Shown here: positions 8,588-15,849 of the stretch, in pieces
Layout of the letters: the number at the start of each line of letters is the position of its first letter
Numbering within the stretch: position 1 is the first letter of the stretch
NCBI GenBank assembly: GCA_023390635.1
Contig: JAEWCM010000025.1
Coordinates: 1-46,692 of the forward strand
Origin: Bacillota bacterium
GTDB taxonomy: Bacteria > Bacillota > Desulfitobacteriia > Desulfitobacteriales > Desulfitobacteriaceae
Direction of reading: 5' to 3'
Length of the DNA stretch: 46,692 nt
Notes under the pieces: generated by a model
Seen by the model: the letters and a program-made list of their open reading frames with translations, nothing else
Database searches by the model: none
What the model was told of the DNA's origin: nothing
Program-made: the position numbers and the translations under genes

Positions 8588-9086
8588 TGCCCTTCTCCCC
8601 CTTTTTCAGTCATAAAAATGAATAAATCCTGCAACGAGGGCTGAGAAAATTCAAGACCTGCAGCCCGATAATCCCATGAACCGCCGAGCGCATACCGTGA
8701 CTTAAGGCATCCATTGTTTTCTTTACCGGTATTTCAAACAGCTTTATTAGTTTCTCGGCATAGGCGGCATCCCAGTTAGGACGAAGGGCGGCTGTGATTT
8801 TAAGCAGCTGAATAATCGGGAAGGCATTTTCAGAGTCATTCTGATTGCTGGAGATAAAGGCGATTCGTGGCATGATATTGCTGTTCTCATAGGGATTTTC
8901 CCCGGATACGGTTATTGTTCCTGAGGTAGGTCTGCGGTAGGCGCAAAGTAACGACAGAAGGGAGGTTTTTCCTGCTCCGTTCCTGCCCAGCACCCCGCAG
9001 ATTGCCTGCTCGGGAAGTTTTAAACTTACATTATTAAGTGCAAGGGCATTTCCGTATCTAAGGGATACATTTTCAAAATTAATCAT
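8584..9086 (-). pseudogene. YtrB-like ABC ATPase, broken by an internal deletion with frameshift
   Basis: The N-terminal half is intact: Walker A GRNGAGKTS, a Q-loop region (SSNQND) and the signature LSHGMRSA. Shortly after GIIGL the reading frame runs into a stop at 8610. Walker B, D-loop and H-loop are absent. In the +1 frame, from about 8662, the typical C-terminal tail of this family reads AGLEFSQPSLQDLFIFMTEK and ends at TGA 8584-8586, overlapping the next gene's ATG. This is the mark of a deletion of roughly 100 codons that also shifted the frame. Start ATG 9086 follows AAAGGAG. The stump cannot hydrolyse ATP as written; a sequencing or assembly error is unlikely to remove this much. 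Confidence 0.85.
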
Positions 9087-9459
9087 GGCTTTCTCCTTTC
9101 CATGCACTATCGATCATTTCATGAATCTCGGGGAGAGTAAGCCCCAGGGGCTTGGCCAAGGTCGTCAGAGGCTCGATCTGTTCCTGGAAAAAAGTCTGCA
9201 AAAAGCGTTCTTTCAGTTTTTTCGGTGCATCGGGGCTTACATACATGCCTAGCCCGCGTTTCTTATAAATTGTTCCGTCATCGACCAGCAGGTTAATCCC
9301 TTTTAGTACGGTGACGGGGTTTATGTTGTAATGATTGACGAGCTGGCTGTTTGAAGGTATCTGTTCTTCAGGTAACAACCGCCCGTTGAGAATATCTTCC
9401 TCAATGGCCTCTTTGATTTGCAGGTAAATGGGGCGGTTACTGTCCAGAGCTGACTTCAT
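9079..9459 (-). CDS. GntR-family repressor, YtrA subfamily
   Basis: A 126-residue regulator: a winged helix at the N-terminus (IYLQIKEAIEEDILNG ... PSNSQLVNHYNINPVTVLKGINLL) followed by a short tail of about 40 residues instead of a large ligand domain, which is typical of YtrA. It begins after AGGAGG (5-base spacing). Its stop overlaps the ATPase start by 8 bases, so it heads the operon it most likely represses. An inverted repeat at 9480-9519 overlapping the promoter is the probable operator. Confidence 0.9.
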   Translation of the reverse strand: MKSALDSNRPIYLQIKEAIEEDILNGRLLPEEQIPSNSQLVNHYNINPVTVLKGINLLVDDGTIYKKRGLGMYVSPDAPKKLKERFLQTFFQEQIEPLTTLAKPLGLTLPEIHEMIDSAWKGESHD

Positions 9460-9479
9460 GACAGCCTCCTTTCATTTAT

Positions 9480-9537
9480 GGTATTACAGTATGATAGTGT
9501 TATATATGACTATAATACCTAGAAGAAAATGTGTCAA
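9480..9537 (-). promoter_or_regulatory. Promoter of the GntR operon with overlapping operator
   Basis: On the minus strand TTGACA (9532-9537) and TATAGT (9509-9514) are 17 bases apart, a near-consensus sigma-A promoter. An 11-bp inverted repeat, GGTATTACAGT (9480-9490) and ACTATAATACC (9509-9519), with one mismatch and an 18-base spacer, covers the -10 element and start site. That is where an autorepressor would bind. Confidence 0.7.
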
Positions 9538-9581
9538 CCACCACAGGCGCGCGCTCTATTCTTTTCAGCATGCAGCATCGC

Positions 9582-9624
9582 TTGTTAGCGTATATAACAA
9601 CAATCGGTTGGTAATAATACAACC
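9582..9624. promoter_or_regulatory. Two short inverted repeats upstream of the XRE-pentapeptide gene
   Basis: TTGTTA (9582-9587) with TAACAA (9595-9600), and GGTTG (9606-9610) with CAACC (9620-9624), lie in the leader of the XRE gene. They could be binding sites for the XRE domain protein. The arms are short, so this is tentative. Confidence 0.25.
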
Positions 9625-9733
9625 AAATGTAGCGGAAAAACAACTGATGGTTTCATGATTTTTATTGAAATACAGTGCAAAGGCGGATATGATAACAACG
9701 TCGACGAAATCAAATAAGGAGAGGGTACCCGCC

Positions 9734-10633
9734 ATGTTAACAGCGATTATGATAGGAAATAAAATTACAGCAGCTCGCAAAGAGCAGAATTTATCTCAAG
9801 CCGGGCTTGCCCAGCAGCTGTCCGTTAGTCCCCAGGCAGTCGGAAAGTGGGAGCGCGGAGAATCAATGCCGGACATCATTACTTTTAACCGGCTCGCGGA
9901 AATTCTGGGTGTTGATCTTAATTATTTTTCTGAAAGTTTTCAATCAGACAGCGACGAAAAAGCGCCGGCTGATTCTGGGGCTGAGCAACCGGCCGCAGAA
10001 CTATCAGGAAAGGCGGAGAAAAGGCCGGGTTGGGATATGTCGAAGGGGAATTGGGTGGACGCGGACTTTTCCGGATTGAAAAATCTGCAGGAAAAATTCA
10101 ACGCTTCCAACATGCAGCGCTGCCTTTTTATCGGCTCGGAGATGTCGGAGCTTCTGCTCAAAGGCAACAATATCGACAGCTGTGACTTCTCTGATTCCGA
10201 CCTCAGCTATAGCCGGATTCAGAATTCCAATATCATCAACAATTTATTTCATAACTGTTCTTTAAAAGAAACTGAGTTTTCGGGAAGCCATATCAAAGGC
10301 TGTGATTTTTCCGGCAGTGATTTTACGGGAGCGGTCATTAAGTCCTGCGCCTTGCTGAAAAACACGATGACCCACGCAGTCTGGAATCGTACTTTCTTTT
10401 ATAACACACAGTTTGCTGATCTGGTTTTCGAAGGCCCAGTCCAGGATTGTTCTTTTGAAAACTGTGAATTTACCCGAGTGACATTCCAGAATGCAACACT
10501 GACCGACACTTTCTTCAAAAATACAATCTTGAAGCGGATTTGTTTTATTGACTGCAAAGCGGATCGGATAACCTATGCCTTTTTGAAAAGCGGAAAAGCG
10601 GATTTGACCGGTATTACATTGTTAACACCCTAG
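9734..10633 (+). CDS. XRE regulator fused to pentapeptide repeats
   Basis: A 299-residue protein. Residues about 8-65 form a Cro/C1-type helix-turn-helix (KITAARKEQNLSQAGLAQQL ... SPQAVGKWERGES). A charged linker leads to roughly 160 residues of pentapeptide-repeat sequence (repeated A/C-D/N-F/L-S units such as CDFSDSDLSYSRIQ and CDFSGSDFTGAVIKS), which folds as a quadrilateral beta-helix. ATG 9734 follows AAGGAGA; in-frame codons upstream to 9665 have no ribosome site. It lies 14 bases before a DrrAB-like exporter and likely regulates it. Pentapeptide repeats elsewhere mimic DNA (Qnr/MfpA), so a sensing or DNA-mimic role is possible but unproven. Confidence 0.85.
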   Translation: MLTAIMIGNKITAARKEQNLSQAGLAQQLSVSPQAVGKWERGESMPDIITFNRLAEILGVDLNYFSESFQSDSDEKAPADSGAEQPAAELSGKAEKRPGWDMSKGNWVDADFSGLKNLQEKFNASNMQRCLFIGSEMSELLLKGNNIDSCDFSDSDLSYSRIQNSNIINNLFHNCSLKETEFSGSHIKGCDFSGSDFTGAVIKSCALLKNTMTHAVWNRTFFYNTQFADLVFEGPVQDCSFENCEFTRVTFQNATLTDTFFKNTILKRICFIDCKADRITYAFLKSGKADLTGITLLTP

Positions 10634-10647
10634 AGGAGGAAATAGAT

Positions 10648-11415
10648 ATGGCCCCAAATGAAGTCGCCATCTCGCTGCAGGGATTAAAAAAATCCTATAA
10701 AACCACGCCTGTGCTGACAGACGTAAATTTTCAAGTGAACAGAGGCAGTATTTTCGCCCTGCTCGGCTCCAATGGCGCGGGCAAGACAACGATTGTCAAA
10801 ATCCTCACCACGTTACTGAAGCAAGACGGGGGAGCTGCCATCGTCAACGGATTCGATGTGGCATCTAAGCCCAATCAGGTACGGCAGTCGATCAGTCTGA
10901 CCGGGCAATTTGCCGCTGTAGATGAAATTTTGACCGGGCGGGAAAACCTGATCATGATCGCCAGGCTGCGCCACCTTAATCACCCGCGTCAGGTGGCGGA
11001 CGATTTGCTCAAACGCTTTGGTTTGATTGATGCTGCTGATCGCAGGGCGTCTGCTTATTCGGGCGGTATGCGCCGCCGGCTCGACCTCGCCATGAGTCTG
11101 GTGGGAAAACCGCGGCTTATTTTCCTGGACGAACCGACTACCGGACTTGATCCGGAAGGGCGCATTGAGGTTTGGAAGATCGTCAAGGAGCTTGCCGACA
11201 GCGGCACGACGGTGTTCCTGACCACACAGTATTTGGAGGAGGCCGAGCAGCTTGCCGATCAGATTGCCATTCTGCATCAGGGCAGGATAATTGCGGGCGG
11301 CACGCTGGCAGAACTGAAAAAACTGTTTCCGCCAGCAAAGGTGGAATATGTGGAAAAACAACCGACATTGGAGGAGATCTTCCTCGCCATCATTGGTAAA
11401 AAGGAGGAGAAGTAA
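10648..11415 (+). CDS. ABC transporter ATP-binding protein, DrrA-like
   Basis: A 255-residue ATPase with Walker A GSNGAGKTT, signature YSGGMRRRLDLAMSL, Walker B LIFLDEPTTGLD and the H-region TTQYLEEAEQL, in which Gln takes the usual His place as in DrrA proteins. It is shorter than classical DrrA (about 310) because the C-terminal regulatory tail is trimmed. It starts after AGAGGAGG and abuts the permease gene with no gap. The pair is expected to export drugs or lipids. The substrate is unknown. Confidence 0.92.
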   Translation: MAPNEVAISLQGLKKSYKTTPVLTDVNFQVNRGSIFALLGSNGAGKTTIVKILTTLLKQDGGAAIVNGFDVASKPNQVRQSISLTGQFAAVDEILTGRENLIMIARLRHLNHPRQVADDLLKRFGLIDAADRRASAYSGGMRRRLDLAMSLVGKPRLIFLDEPTTGLDPEGRIEVWKIVKELADSGTTVFLTTQYLEEAEQLADQIAILHQGRIIAGGTLAELKKLFPPAKVEYVEKQPTLEEIFLAIIGKKEEK

Positions 11416-12186
11416 ATGGAAGGGGTGGGGAAACATTTTTTCAGCGATATGAGCGTGATGATGGGACGTTCCATGCGCCATATTTTCCGCAGCATGGACA
11501 CCATTATTACGGTTACCCTCATGCCGATTGCGTTTATGCTGCTGTTCGTCTATGTATTCGGCGGCGCTATCCAAACCGGCACGGATAATTATGTGAATTA
11601 CCTGCTGCCCGGTATTCTGCTGATTGCGATTGCCAGCGGCATTTCTTATACGGCTTACCGCCTGTTTATGGATATGCAACGGGGTATATTCGAACGGTTT
11701 CACTCCATGCCGATCGCCCGTTCCACCGTGCTGTGGGGGCACGTGCTGACCTCGCTGGTATCCAATGCCATTTCGGTGGTCGTCATCATTCTCGTCGCGC
11801 TGATTATGGGCTTTCGCTCGTCGGCCGGGGTACTGGAATGGCTTGCCGTAGTGGGTATACTCGCCCTGTTTACGTTGGCCCTAACCTGGATCGCAGCGAT
11901 TGCCGGACTGTCCGCTAAATCAGTGGACGGTGCGAGCGCCTTTTCTTATCCGATTATCTTTCTGCCGTTTATCAGCTCGGCGTTTGTACCAACCGAATCG
12001 ATGCCGTCGGGGGTTCGCGCCTTTGCCGAAAACCAGCCGGTTACCGCTATCGTCGAGGCGGTGCGCTCCCTGCTCACCGGCCGGCCGGTCGGTCATGATA
12101 TCTGGACTGCGCTCGCCTGGTGCCTGGGCATTCTTGTTGTGGCCTATGGATTGGCCATGCTGGCTTATAAACGTAAAATGGCATGA
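11416..12186 (+). CDS. ABC-2 type permease, DrrB-like
   Basis: A 256-residue permease with six hydrophobic helices and the ABC-2 region ERFHSMPIARSTVLWGHV between helices two and three, typical of DrrB. The start codon follows directly on the ATPase stop and uses the AAGGAGGAG at the end of that gene. It is the membrane half of the exporter led by the XRE-pentapeptide gene. A terminator at 12199-12228 closes the operon. Confidence 0.92.
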   Translation: MEGVGKHFFSDMSVMMGRSMRHIFRSMDTIITVTLMPIAFMLLFVYVFGGAIQTGTDNYVNYLLPGILLIAIASGISYTAYRLFMDMQRGIFERFHSMPIARSTVLWGHVLTSLVSNAISVVVIILVALIMGFRSSAGVLEWLAVVGILALFTLALTWIAAIAGLSAKSVDGASAFSYPIIFLPFISSAFVPTESMPSGVRAFAENQPVTAIVEAVRSLLTGRPVGHDIWTALAWCLGILVVAYGLAMLAYKRKMA

Positions 12187-12198
12187 GACATGAGCCCC

Positions 12199-12228
12199 AA
12201 AAAGGACAGCATTTGCTGTCCTTTTTTA
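12199..12228 (+). terminator. Intrinsic terminator of the DrrAB-like operon
   Basis: AAAAAGGACAGCA (12199-12211) pairs perfectly with TGCTGTCCTTTTT (12214-12226), with a tight loop and a T-tract running out of the stem. Confidence 0.9.
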
Positions 12229-12293
12229 GTCGGCAAGAAAATTGTATTTTGGTTATAAATAGTAGCAAATACCCCTTGACTGGAGGAAACGAT

Positions 12294-12770
12294 ATGAGAA
12301 AGATTAAGGATTTGATTGCCTTGGGAACCCTGACTGGTATAATAGGAACAATTCCCCCACTGATATTAAATTTTATTACAACGATACTAGGATTTTCCCA
12401 ATATTACTCATTCCAATTATCAGGAAGTATCTATATAAATGAACCTGATACCTATACATTTTGGGGGATGGTTTTGGGAGGCGTGGTATGGGAGTTCATG
12501 GCGGCAGGTTTAGGTATCGCTACAGTTCTTCTTATTAGAAAGACGGGGAAAGATTTTTGGTGGTTAAAGGGGATGATCATATCAAATATGATCATGTTTA
12601 TTTTCATCTACGGCTTCTTTTTTGCCCTTGGAGCACCTAAAGTCGTGCCTTGGGATCTCAAAACAAATTGGTCTGTATTAATAGAAAATATTTTATTCGG
12701 CCTAACTATGTCTTATTTAATAATTCGCTGTGGTGATGAGTCAATGCTGCCTGAGGCAAAAAGACCATGA
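12294..12770 (+). CDS. Four-helix membrane protein, function unknown
   Basis: A 158-residue protein with about four hydrophobic helices (near 5-30, 55-85, 95-120, 130-150) and a short hydrophilic tail. ATG 12294 follows TGGAGGAAACGAT; the frame is open back to 12183 but crosses the upstream terminator. It resembles small conserved membrane proteins seen in clostridia, but I cannot assign a family. It stands alone and is followed by a hairpin at 12854-12884. Confidence 0.6.
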   Translation: MRKIKDLIALGTLTGIIGTIPPLILNFITTILGFSQYYSFQLSGSIYINEPDTYTFWGMVLGGVVWEFMAAGLGIATVLLIRKTGKDFWWLKGMIISNMIMFIFIYGFFFALGAPKVVPWDLKTNWSVLIENILFGLTMSYLIIRCGDESMLPEAKRP

Positions 12771-12853
12771 TGCCGCTTGCAAAGGCAGTGAACTGTGCCA
12801 TTTAAGCATGGTCATATACTATCCGCGGGAAGGCCCTAGCCATATAAACCTGA

Positions 12854-12889
12854 AATTACCCCAGAAATACTACCTGGGGTAATTCCATT
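12854..12889 (+). terminator. Probable terminator hairpin
   Basis: AATTACCCCAG (12854-12864) and CTGGGGTAATT (12874-12884) are perfect 11-bp arms with a 9-base loop; a short T-tract follows (CCATTTT). The rest of 12771-13090 holds no gene. It contains a near-palindrome CCATGGGATT/AATCCATGG near 12987-13012 and a direct repeat AACGATAAG at 13052-13060 and 13062-13070 just before the next gene. Confidence 0.55.
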
Positions 12890-13090
12890 TTGCACGTTTT
12901 TCAGATAAATTATTGCCACAGGGTATCTAAAGTGGGGAGTGATTGGATGTATTGAATAGGAGTGACATTTCTCCCGACAAAATTGTCCATGGGATTTAAG
13001 ATAATCCATGGCATGAAAACTTTGTCCGGGTTAAAATTCAGTTGATATTCTAACGATAAGAAACGATAAGGTACAGGGAGAGATAAGAAA

Positions 13091-13666
13091 ATGGGTATGC
13101 TGGAAACACTGGTTACACCTTTGGGCTGGTTATTGCGCGGAAAAAGGGCAGGGGAGCAAAGCGCCTATAAATACTACTCCCAGTTCTCGACTCCGACTTT
13201 ATTTCAATTATCCAGCCCTGCTTTCCCGGACGGCGGGGAAATCCCCAATAAACATGCGGGAGTAGGGATAGGAGAAAATATTTCTCCCGAACTGCGATGG
13301 ACGGCTCCCCCGGAGGGAACGAAACAACTGCTCCTGGTCATGGAAGATATTGACGTGCCGCTGGCTAAACCGATCCTGCACCTGATTGCCCTGCTTGAGC
13401 CGAAGGGGAGAAAGCTTTCTGAAGGGGCACTGGGGTCGGATAACAAAGACGTTAAATTAATTCCCGGCCGCAAAGGCCGGCTGGGCTATCATGGGCCAAG
13501 AGCCCTGCCGGGGCATGGCAAGCATCGTTATTGGTTTCATCTGTACGCACTGGACCAAGGCATTCCCATCAATAGGGATTATTCAAATTTTGAAGAAATT
13601 TTACCTCTTGTGGACGGCCATGTGATTGGCCGTGCCCATCTCGAAGGCACACAAACAGGCCGATAA
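13091..13666 (+). CDS. YbhB/YbcL (PEBP, Raf-kinase-inhibitor-like) family protein
   Basis: A 191-residue phosphatidylethanolamine-binding-protein-like fold. It carries the two family signatures: MEDIDVPL (the D-x-D-x-P ligand-site strand) and YHGPRALPGHGKHRYWFHLY (the GxR-P-GHG-HRY pocket). The first 30 residues are an extra basic N-terminal segment without a signal peptide. It follows a GGGAG site. Bacterial members are of unclear function. The gene stands alone between hairpins. Confidence 0.9.
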   Translation: MGMLETLVTPLGWLLRGKRAGEQSAYKYYSQFSTPTLFQLSSPAFPDGGEIPNKHAGVGIGENISPELRWTAPPEGTKQLLLVMEDIDVPLAKPILHLIALLEPKGRKLSEGALGSDNKDVKLIPGRKGRLGYHGPRALPGHGKHRYWFHLYALDQGIPINRDYSNFEEILPLVDGHVIGRAHLEGTQTGR

Positions 13667-13707
13667 GAATAAAAAAGAGGTAGTGCCGCAATTTTATAAG
13701 AAAGCCA

Positions 13708-13737
13708 AGAGGGAGTTTGTTTTGCGACACTCCCTCT
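13708..13737 (+). terminator. Hairpin after the PEBP gene
   Basis: AGAGGGAGT (13708-13716) pairs with ACTCCCTCT (13729-13737); a weakly T-rich tail follows. A 68-codon open frame (13626-13832) runs through it; its last part looks mildly protein-like, but the frame overlaps both the PEBP gene and this hairpin, so it is not called. Confidence 0.5.
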
Positions 13738-13857
13738 CTTCTATTTTACGAGATTTAGTGGTTGACAATTATCCTCCTGACTTTATGATTGAAGATGAGT
13801 TGCGACAAGAGATCATTCGGGCTAATCATTAGTTTTGATCGAAAGGAATGACAAATC

Positions 13858-14220
13858 ATGAAATTCTGCTGGAGCACATTAAAGGTTAAGAACATGGAGG
13901 AATCTCTGCGATTCTATCAGGAAATCGTGGGGTTGAAAGTTAAGCAAAGATTTCAGGCTGGTCCTGGTACAGAGATTGCCTTTCTGGGAGATGGAGAAAC
14001 AAAAATTGAGTTAATATGTAATGAGGGTAATACTAAGATTGTGGTTGGCCAGGACATTTCCTGGGGTTTTGAAGTGGAGTCGGCGGATGAATTCCTGGCA
14101 TTTGTCAAGGATAAAGGGGTGCCAATTCACAGCGGACCGTTCCAGCCTAATCCTCATACGAAGTTTTTTTATGTAATGGACCCCAATGGAATGAAGATTC
14201 AGTTTGTAGAGAATAAGTAG
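13858..14220 (+). CDS. Glyoxalase/bleomycin-resistance (VOC) family protein
   Basis: A 120-residue single-module vicinal-oxygen-chelate protein. It shows the two beta-alpha-beta-beta-beta halves: MEESLRFYQEIVGLKV at the start and FYVMDPNGMKIQFVE at the end, with the second-half metal Glu in the last strand. It follows GAAAGGAATGACAAATC. A metal-dependent lyase or isomerase, or a drug-binding role, is possible. It is monocistronic and ended by a hairpin at 14308. Confidence 0.88.
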   Translation: MKFCWSTLKVKNMEESLRFYQEIVGLKVKQRFQAGPGTEIAFLGDGETKIELICNEGNTKIVVGQDISWGFEVESADEFLAFVKDKGVPIHSGPFQPNPHTKFFYVMDPNGMKIQFVENK

Positions 14221-14307
14221 CACCACTCGTTGATCCTATGTAGAAAATTGAATAGGCCGGGCAAAGCCATTCTGAAGATTGTCCAGTAAATCAGAGCCTG
14301 TGAATAG

Positions 14308-14356
14308 AGAGAACTGGCGGCTTCCATGAGAGAGGAAGTCGTCAGTTCTCTTTTTA
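14308..14356 (+). terminator. Strong intrinsic terminator after the VOC gene
   Basis: Arms 14308-14325 and 14334-14351 pair over 18 positions, two of them G-U in RNA, with an 8-base loop and a run of five T. An open frame of 86 codons (14326-14586) starts inside this loop and has no ribosome site. I see no recognisable gene from here to 14660. Confidence 0.85.
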
Positions 14357-14661
14357 AACTTCCGTCAATCAATCGTCAACAGAAAATAAAAGATTTGGTA
14401 ACTCTAACCAAAACCACAGTTGACACAGCAGTTACTACTTATTCCAGGGATTGCTCTCCTGGCTTCCAGAAAAAAACGCCAAAACCAAAGATAGGGTTTA
14501 TAAGTGTTCGAGGAAAATTTTCTCAACCATGCGATAAGGTGGATTTAATTCTCCAGGTCATGTACCGCTCCTGGAAGGATTATTGAATCAGTCAGATTTT
14601 TTGGTTATGTGATAACCCATCGGCATGACCAAAAATAAAATACCCATCTCTCCTTTTAAGT

Positions 14662-14691
14662 TGCTGCCAGTAAATTAACTGGCAGCATTTT
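14662..14691 (+). terminator. Second hairpin terminator before the MerR gene
   Basis: TGCTGCCAGT (14662-14671) and ACTGGCAGCA (14678-14687) are perfect 10-bp arms with loop AAATTA, followed by TTTT. It lies downstream of the convergent MerR gene and may act on both strands. Confidence 0.7.
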
Positions 14692-14712
14692 GTGTGCCTG
14701 CATGGCGGTTAA

Positions 14713-15546
14713 CTAATCTCCGCATTTCAGTGGGATCATGATTTTTCGGTGGTAGAGTCCCGTACCATGGCTGACGGTTTTAAGAATAGCTTGGACGCAT
14801 ATGTTTCCGACCGGGATAAACCGATGTTGTTCTGCAATAAGCAGGGGTTTTTGCAGGATATGTTTTATAAACTCCTGTTCTGTCGATAGACCTTCAGGAT
14901 GTGTCTGCTGATAAACCAGCCCCCAACCGGCCGCTGCCTTTTTGACCGGATCACCAATATAAAGATCAAGGGCCTTCACATCTTCCTCACCGGCGTAAAG
15001 ACCGTAAACAAGCTTATTGTATTTTTCGTTTATCTGATAGATTTGAGCACAACCTGCCTTTACCACTGGTATGGCATTCATCCAATCTGCCAGAGAGTCA
15101 CGAACAGCTGAAGTAGTTTTCAAAAAATCCATTCCGTTAGAATGAGGGAAAAAATAATAGGCCGGCCATTCTTCAATCGACCAGTGATCATGAAATCTAT
15201 TCGTTTGAATGGACGCTGTAAGCTGAGCCAGATTATGGAGATGGTTTAACAGCATTTGTTTTTCGCTGATTTCCAGCACAAGCTCTTCCGCGCGTTTTTC
15301 CAGTTTCTCAACGACCGTATTGATGGAGCCATGATTTAAAAAAAGTTCAATTTCACGCAAAGTAAATCCAAAACGTTGTAATTTTCTGCTCTCTAAAATG
15401 AGAGGGGCCTGGGTAAAATCATAGAACCGGTATCCAGCTGGATTATGTTTTTGGCTGCTGATGATATTATATTTTTCATAATGCTTCAGTAAGTCGGGTG
15501 TAACTCCCAATTGCAATGCAAAGTCACCAATTTGATAGCTGGCCAT
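14713..15546 (-). CDS. MerR-family transcriptional regulator
   Basis: A 277-residue regulator. The N-terminal MerR winged helix reads YQIGDFALQLGVTPDLLKHYEKYNI followed by the wing GYRFYDF. A coiled dimerisation helix spans about 80-120, and a C-terminal domain of about 150 residues resembles GyrI-like/AraC ligand-binding domains. I chose ATG 15546 because AAGGAGGAG lies just upstream and the HTH then begins at residue 4. The frame is open further to 15672 without a ribosome site. It is divergent from the Tat flavoprotein gene, whose promoter has the long spacer that MerR activators need. Confidence 0.88.
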   Translation of the reverse strand: MASYQIGDFALQLGVTPDLLKHYEKYNIISSQKHNPAGYRFYDFTQAPLILESRKLQRFGFTLREIELFLNHGSINTVVEKLEKRAEELVLEISEKQMLLNHLHNLAQLTASIQTNRFHDHWSIEEWPAYYFFPHSNGMDFLKTTSAVRDSLADWMNAIPVVKAGCAQIYQINEKYNKLVYGLYAGEEDVKALDLYIGDPVKKAAAGWGLVYQQTHPEGLSTEQEFIKHILQKPLLIAEQHRFIPVGNICVQAILKTVSHGTGLYHRKIMIPLKCGD

Positions 15547-15717
15547 ATCAGTCGCTCTCCTCCTTCGAAAAAATTGATACATATTTGCCATGGACAGTTC
15601 TGTACTCTCACGTTTTTTTAATAATTTTCTGGATATTATGTAGGCCCAATGAAATCTCAAAAGATCTAACAACTACATTTGCATTCTAACATATTTCTAA
15701 CTTTTTAATAGTTCTGT

Positions 15718-15748
15718 TTGACTTGTGAGTTACTCCCGACTGTAAACT
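15718..15748 (+). promoter_or_regulatory. MerR-type promoter (19-bp spacer) of the flavoprotein gene
   Basis: TTGACT (15718-15723) and TAAACT (15743-15748) are 19 bases apart, the over-long spacing characteristic of promoters that MerR proteins activate by DNA distortion. A partial dyad, AGTTAC (15728-15733) and GTAAACT (15742-15748), sits in the spacer. The divergent MerR gene makes this reading attractive. Confidence 0.55.
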
Positions 15749-15849
15749 GATAAAAAAAGCACAAACAATACAGGAGGTTTAAAGAATGACGTGAAGTAAT
15801 CCTAAAAATTTTTTAGCATGAATGTAGAATTATTGGAGGGATAAGAAAC

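Noticed and set aside
10813..11742. 309-codon frame antisense to the DrrAB-like genes
   Set aside because: The His/Gln-rich translation lies opposite two genes with full ABC motifs.
13626..13832. 68-codon frame after the PEBP gene
   Set aside because: It overlaps the PEBP end and a perfect hairpin, and has no good ribosome site. The tail looks weakly protein-like, so a gene remnant cannot be excluded.
14326..14586. 86-codon frame before the MerR gene
   Set aside because: It starts in the loop of a strong terminator and lacks a ribosome site and any recognisable feature.
15786..15794. AGGAGG followed by ATGACGTGA ahead of the flavoprotein gene
   Set aside because: A two-codon frame is too small to call; it may be chance or a minor translational element.
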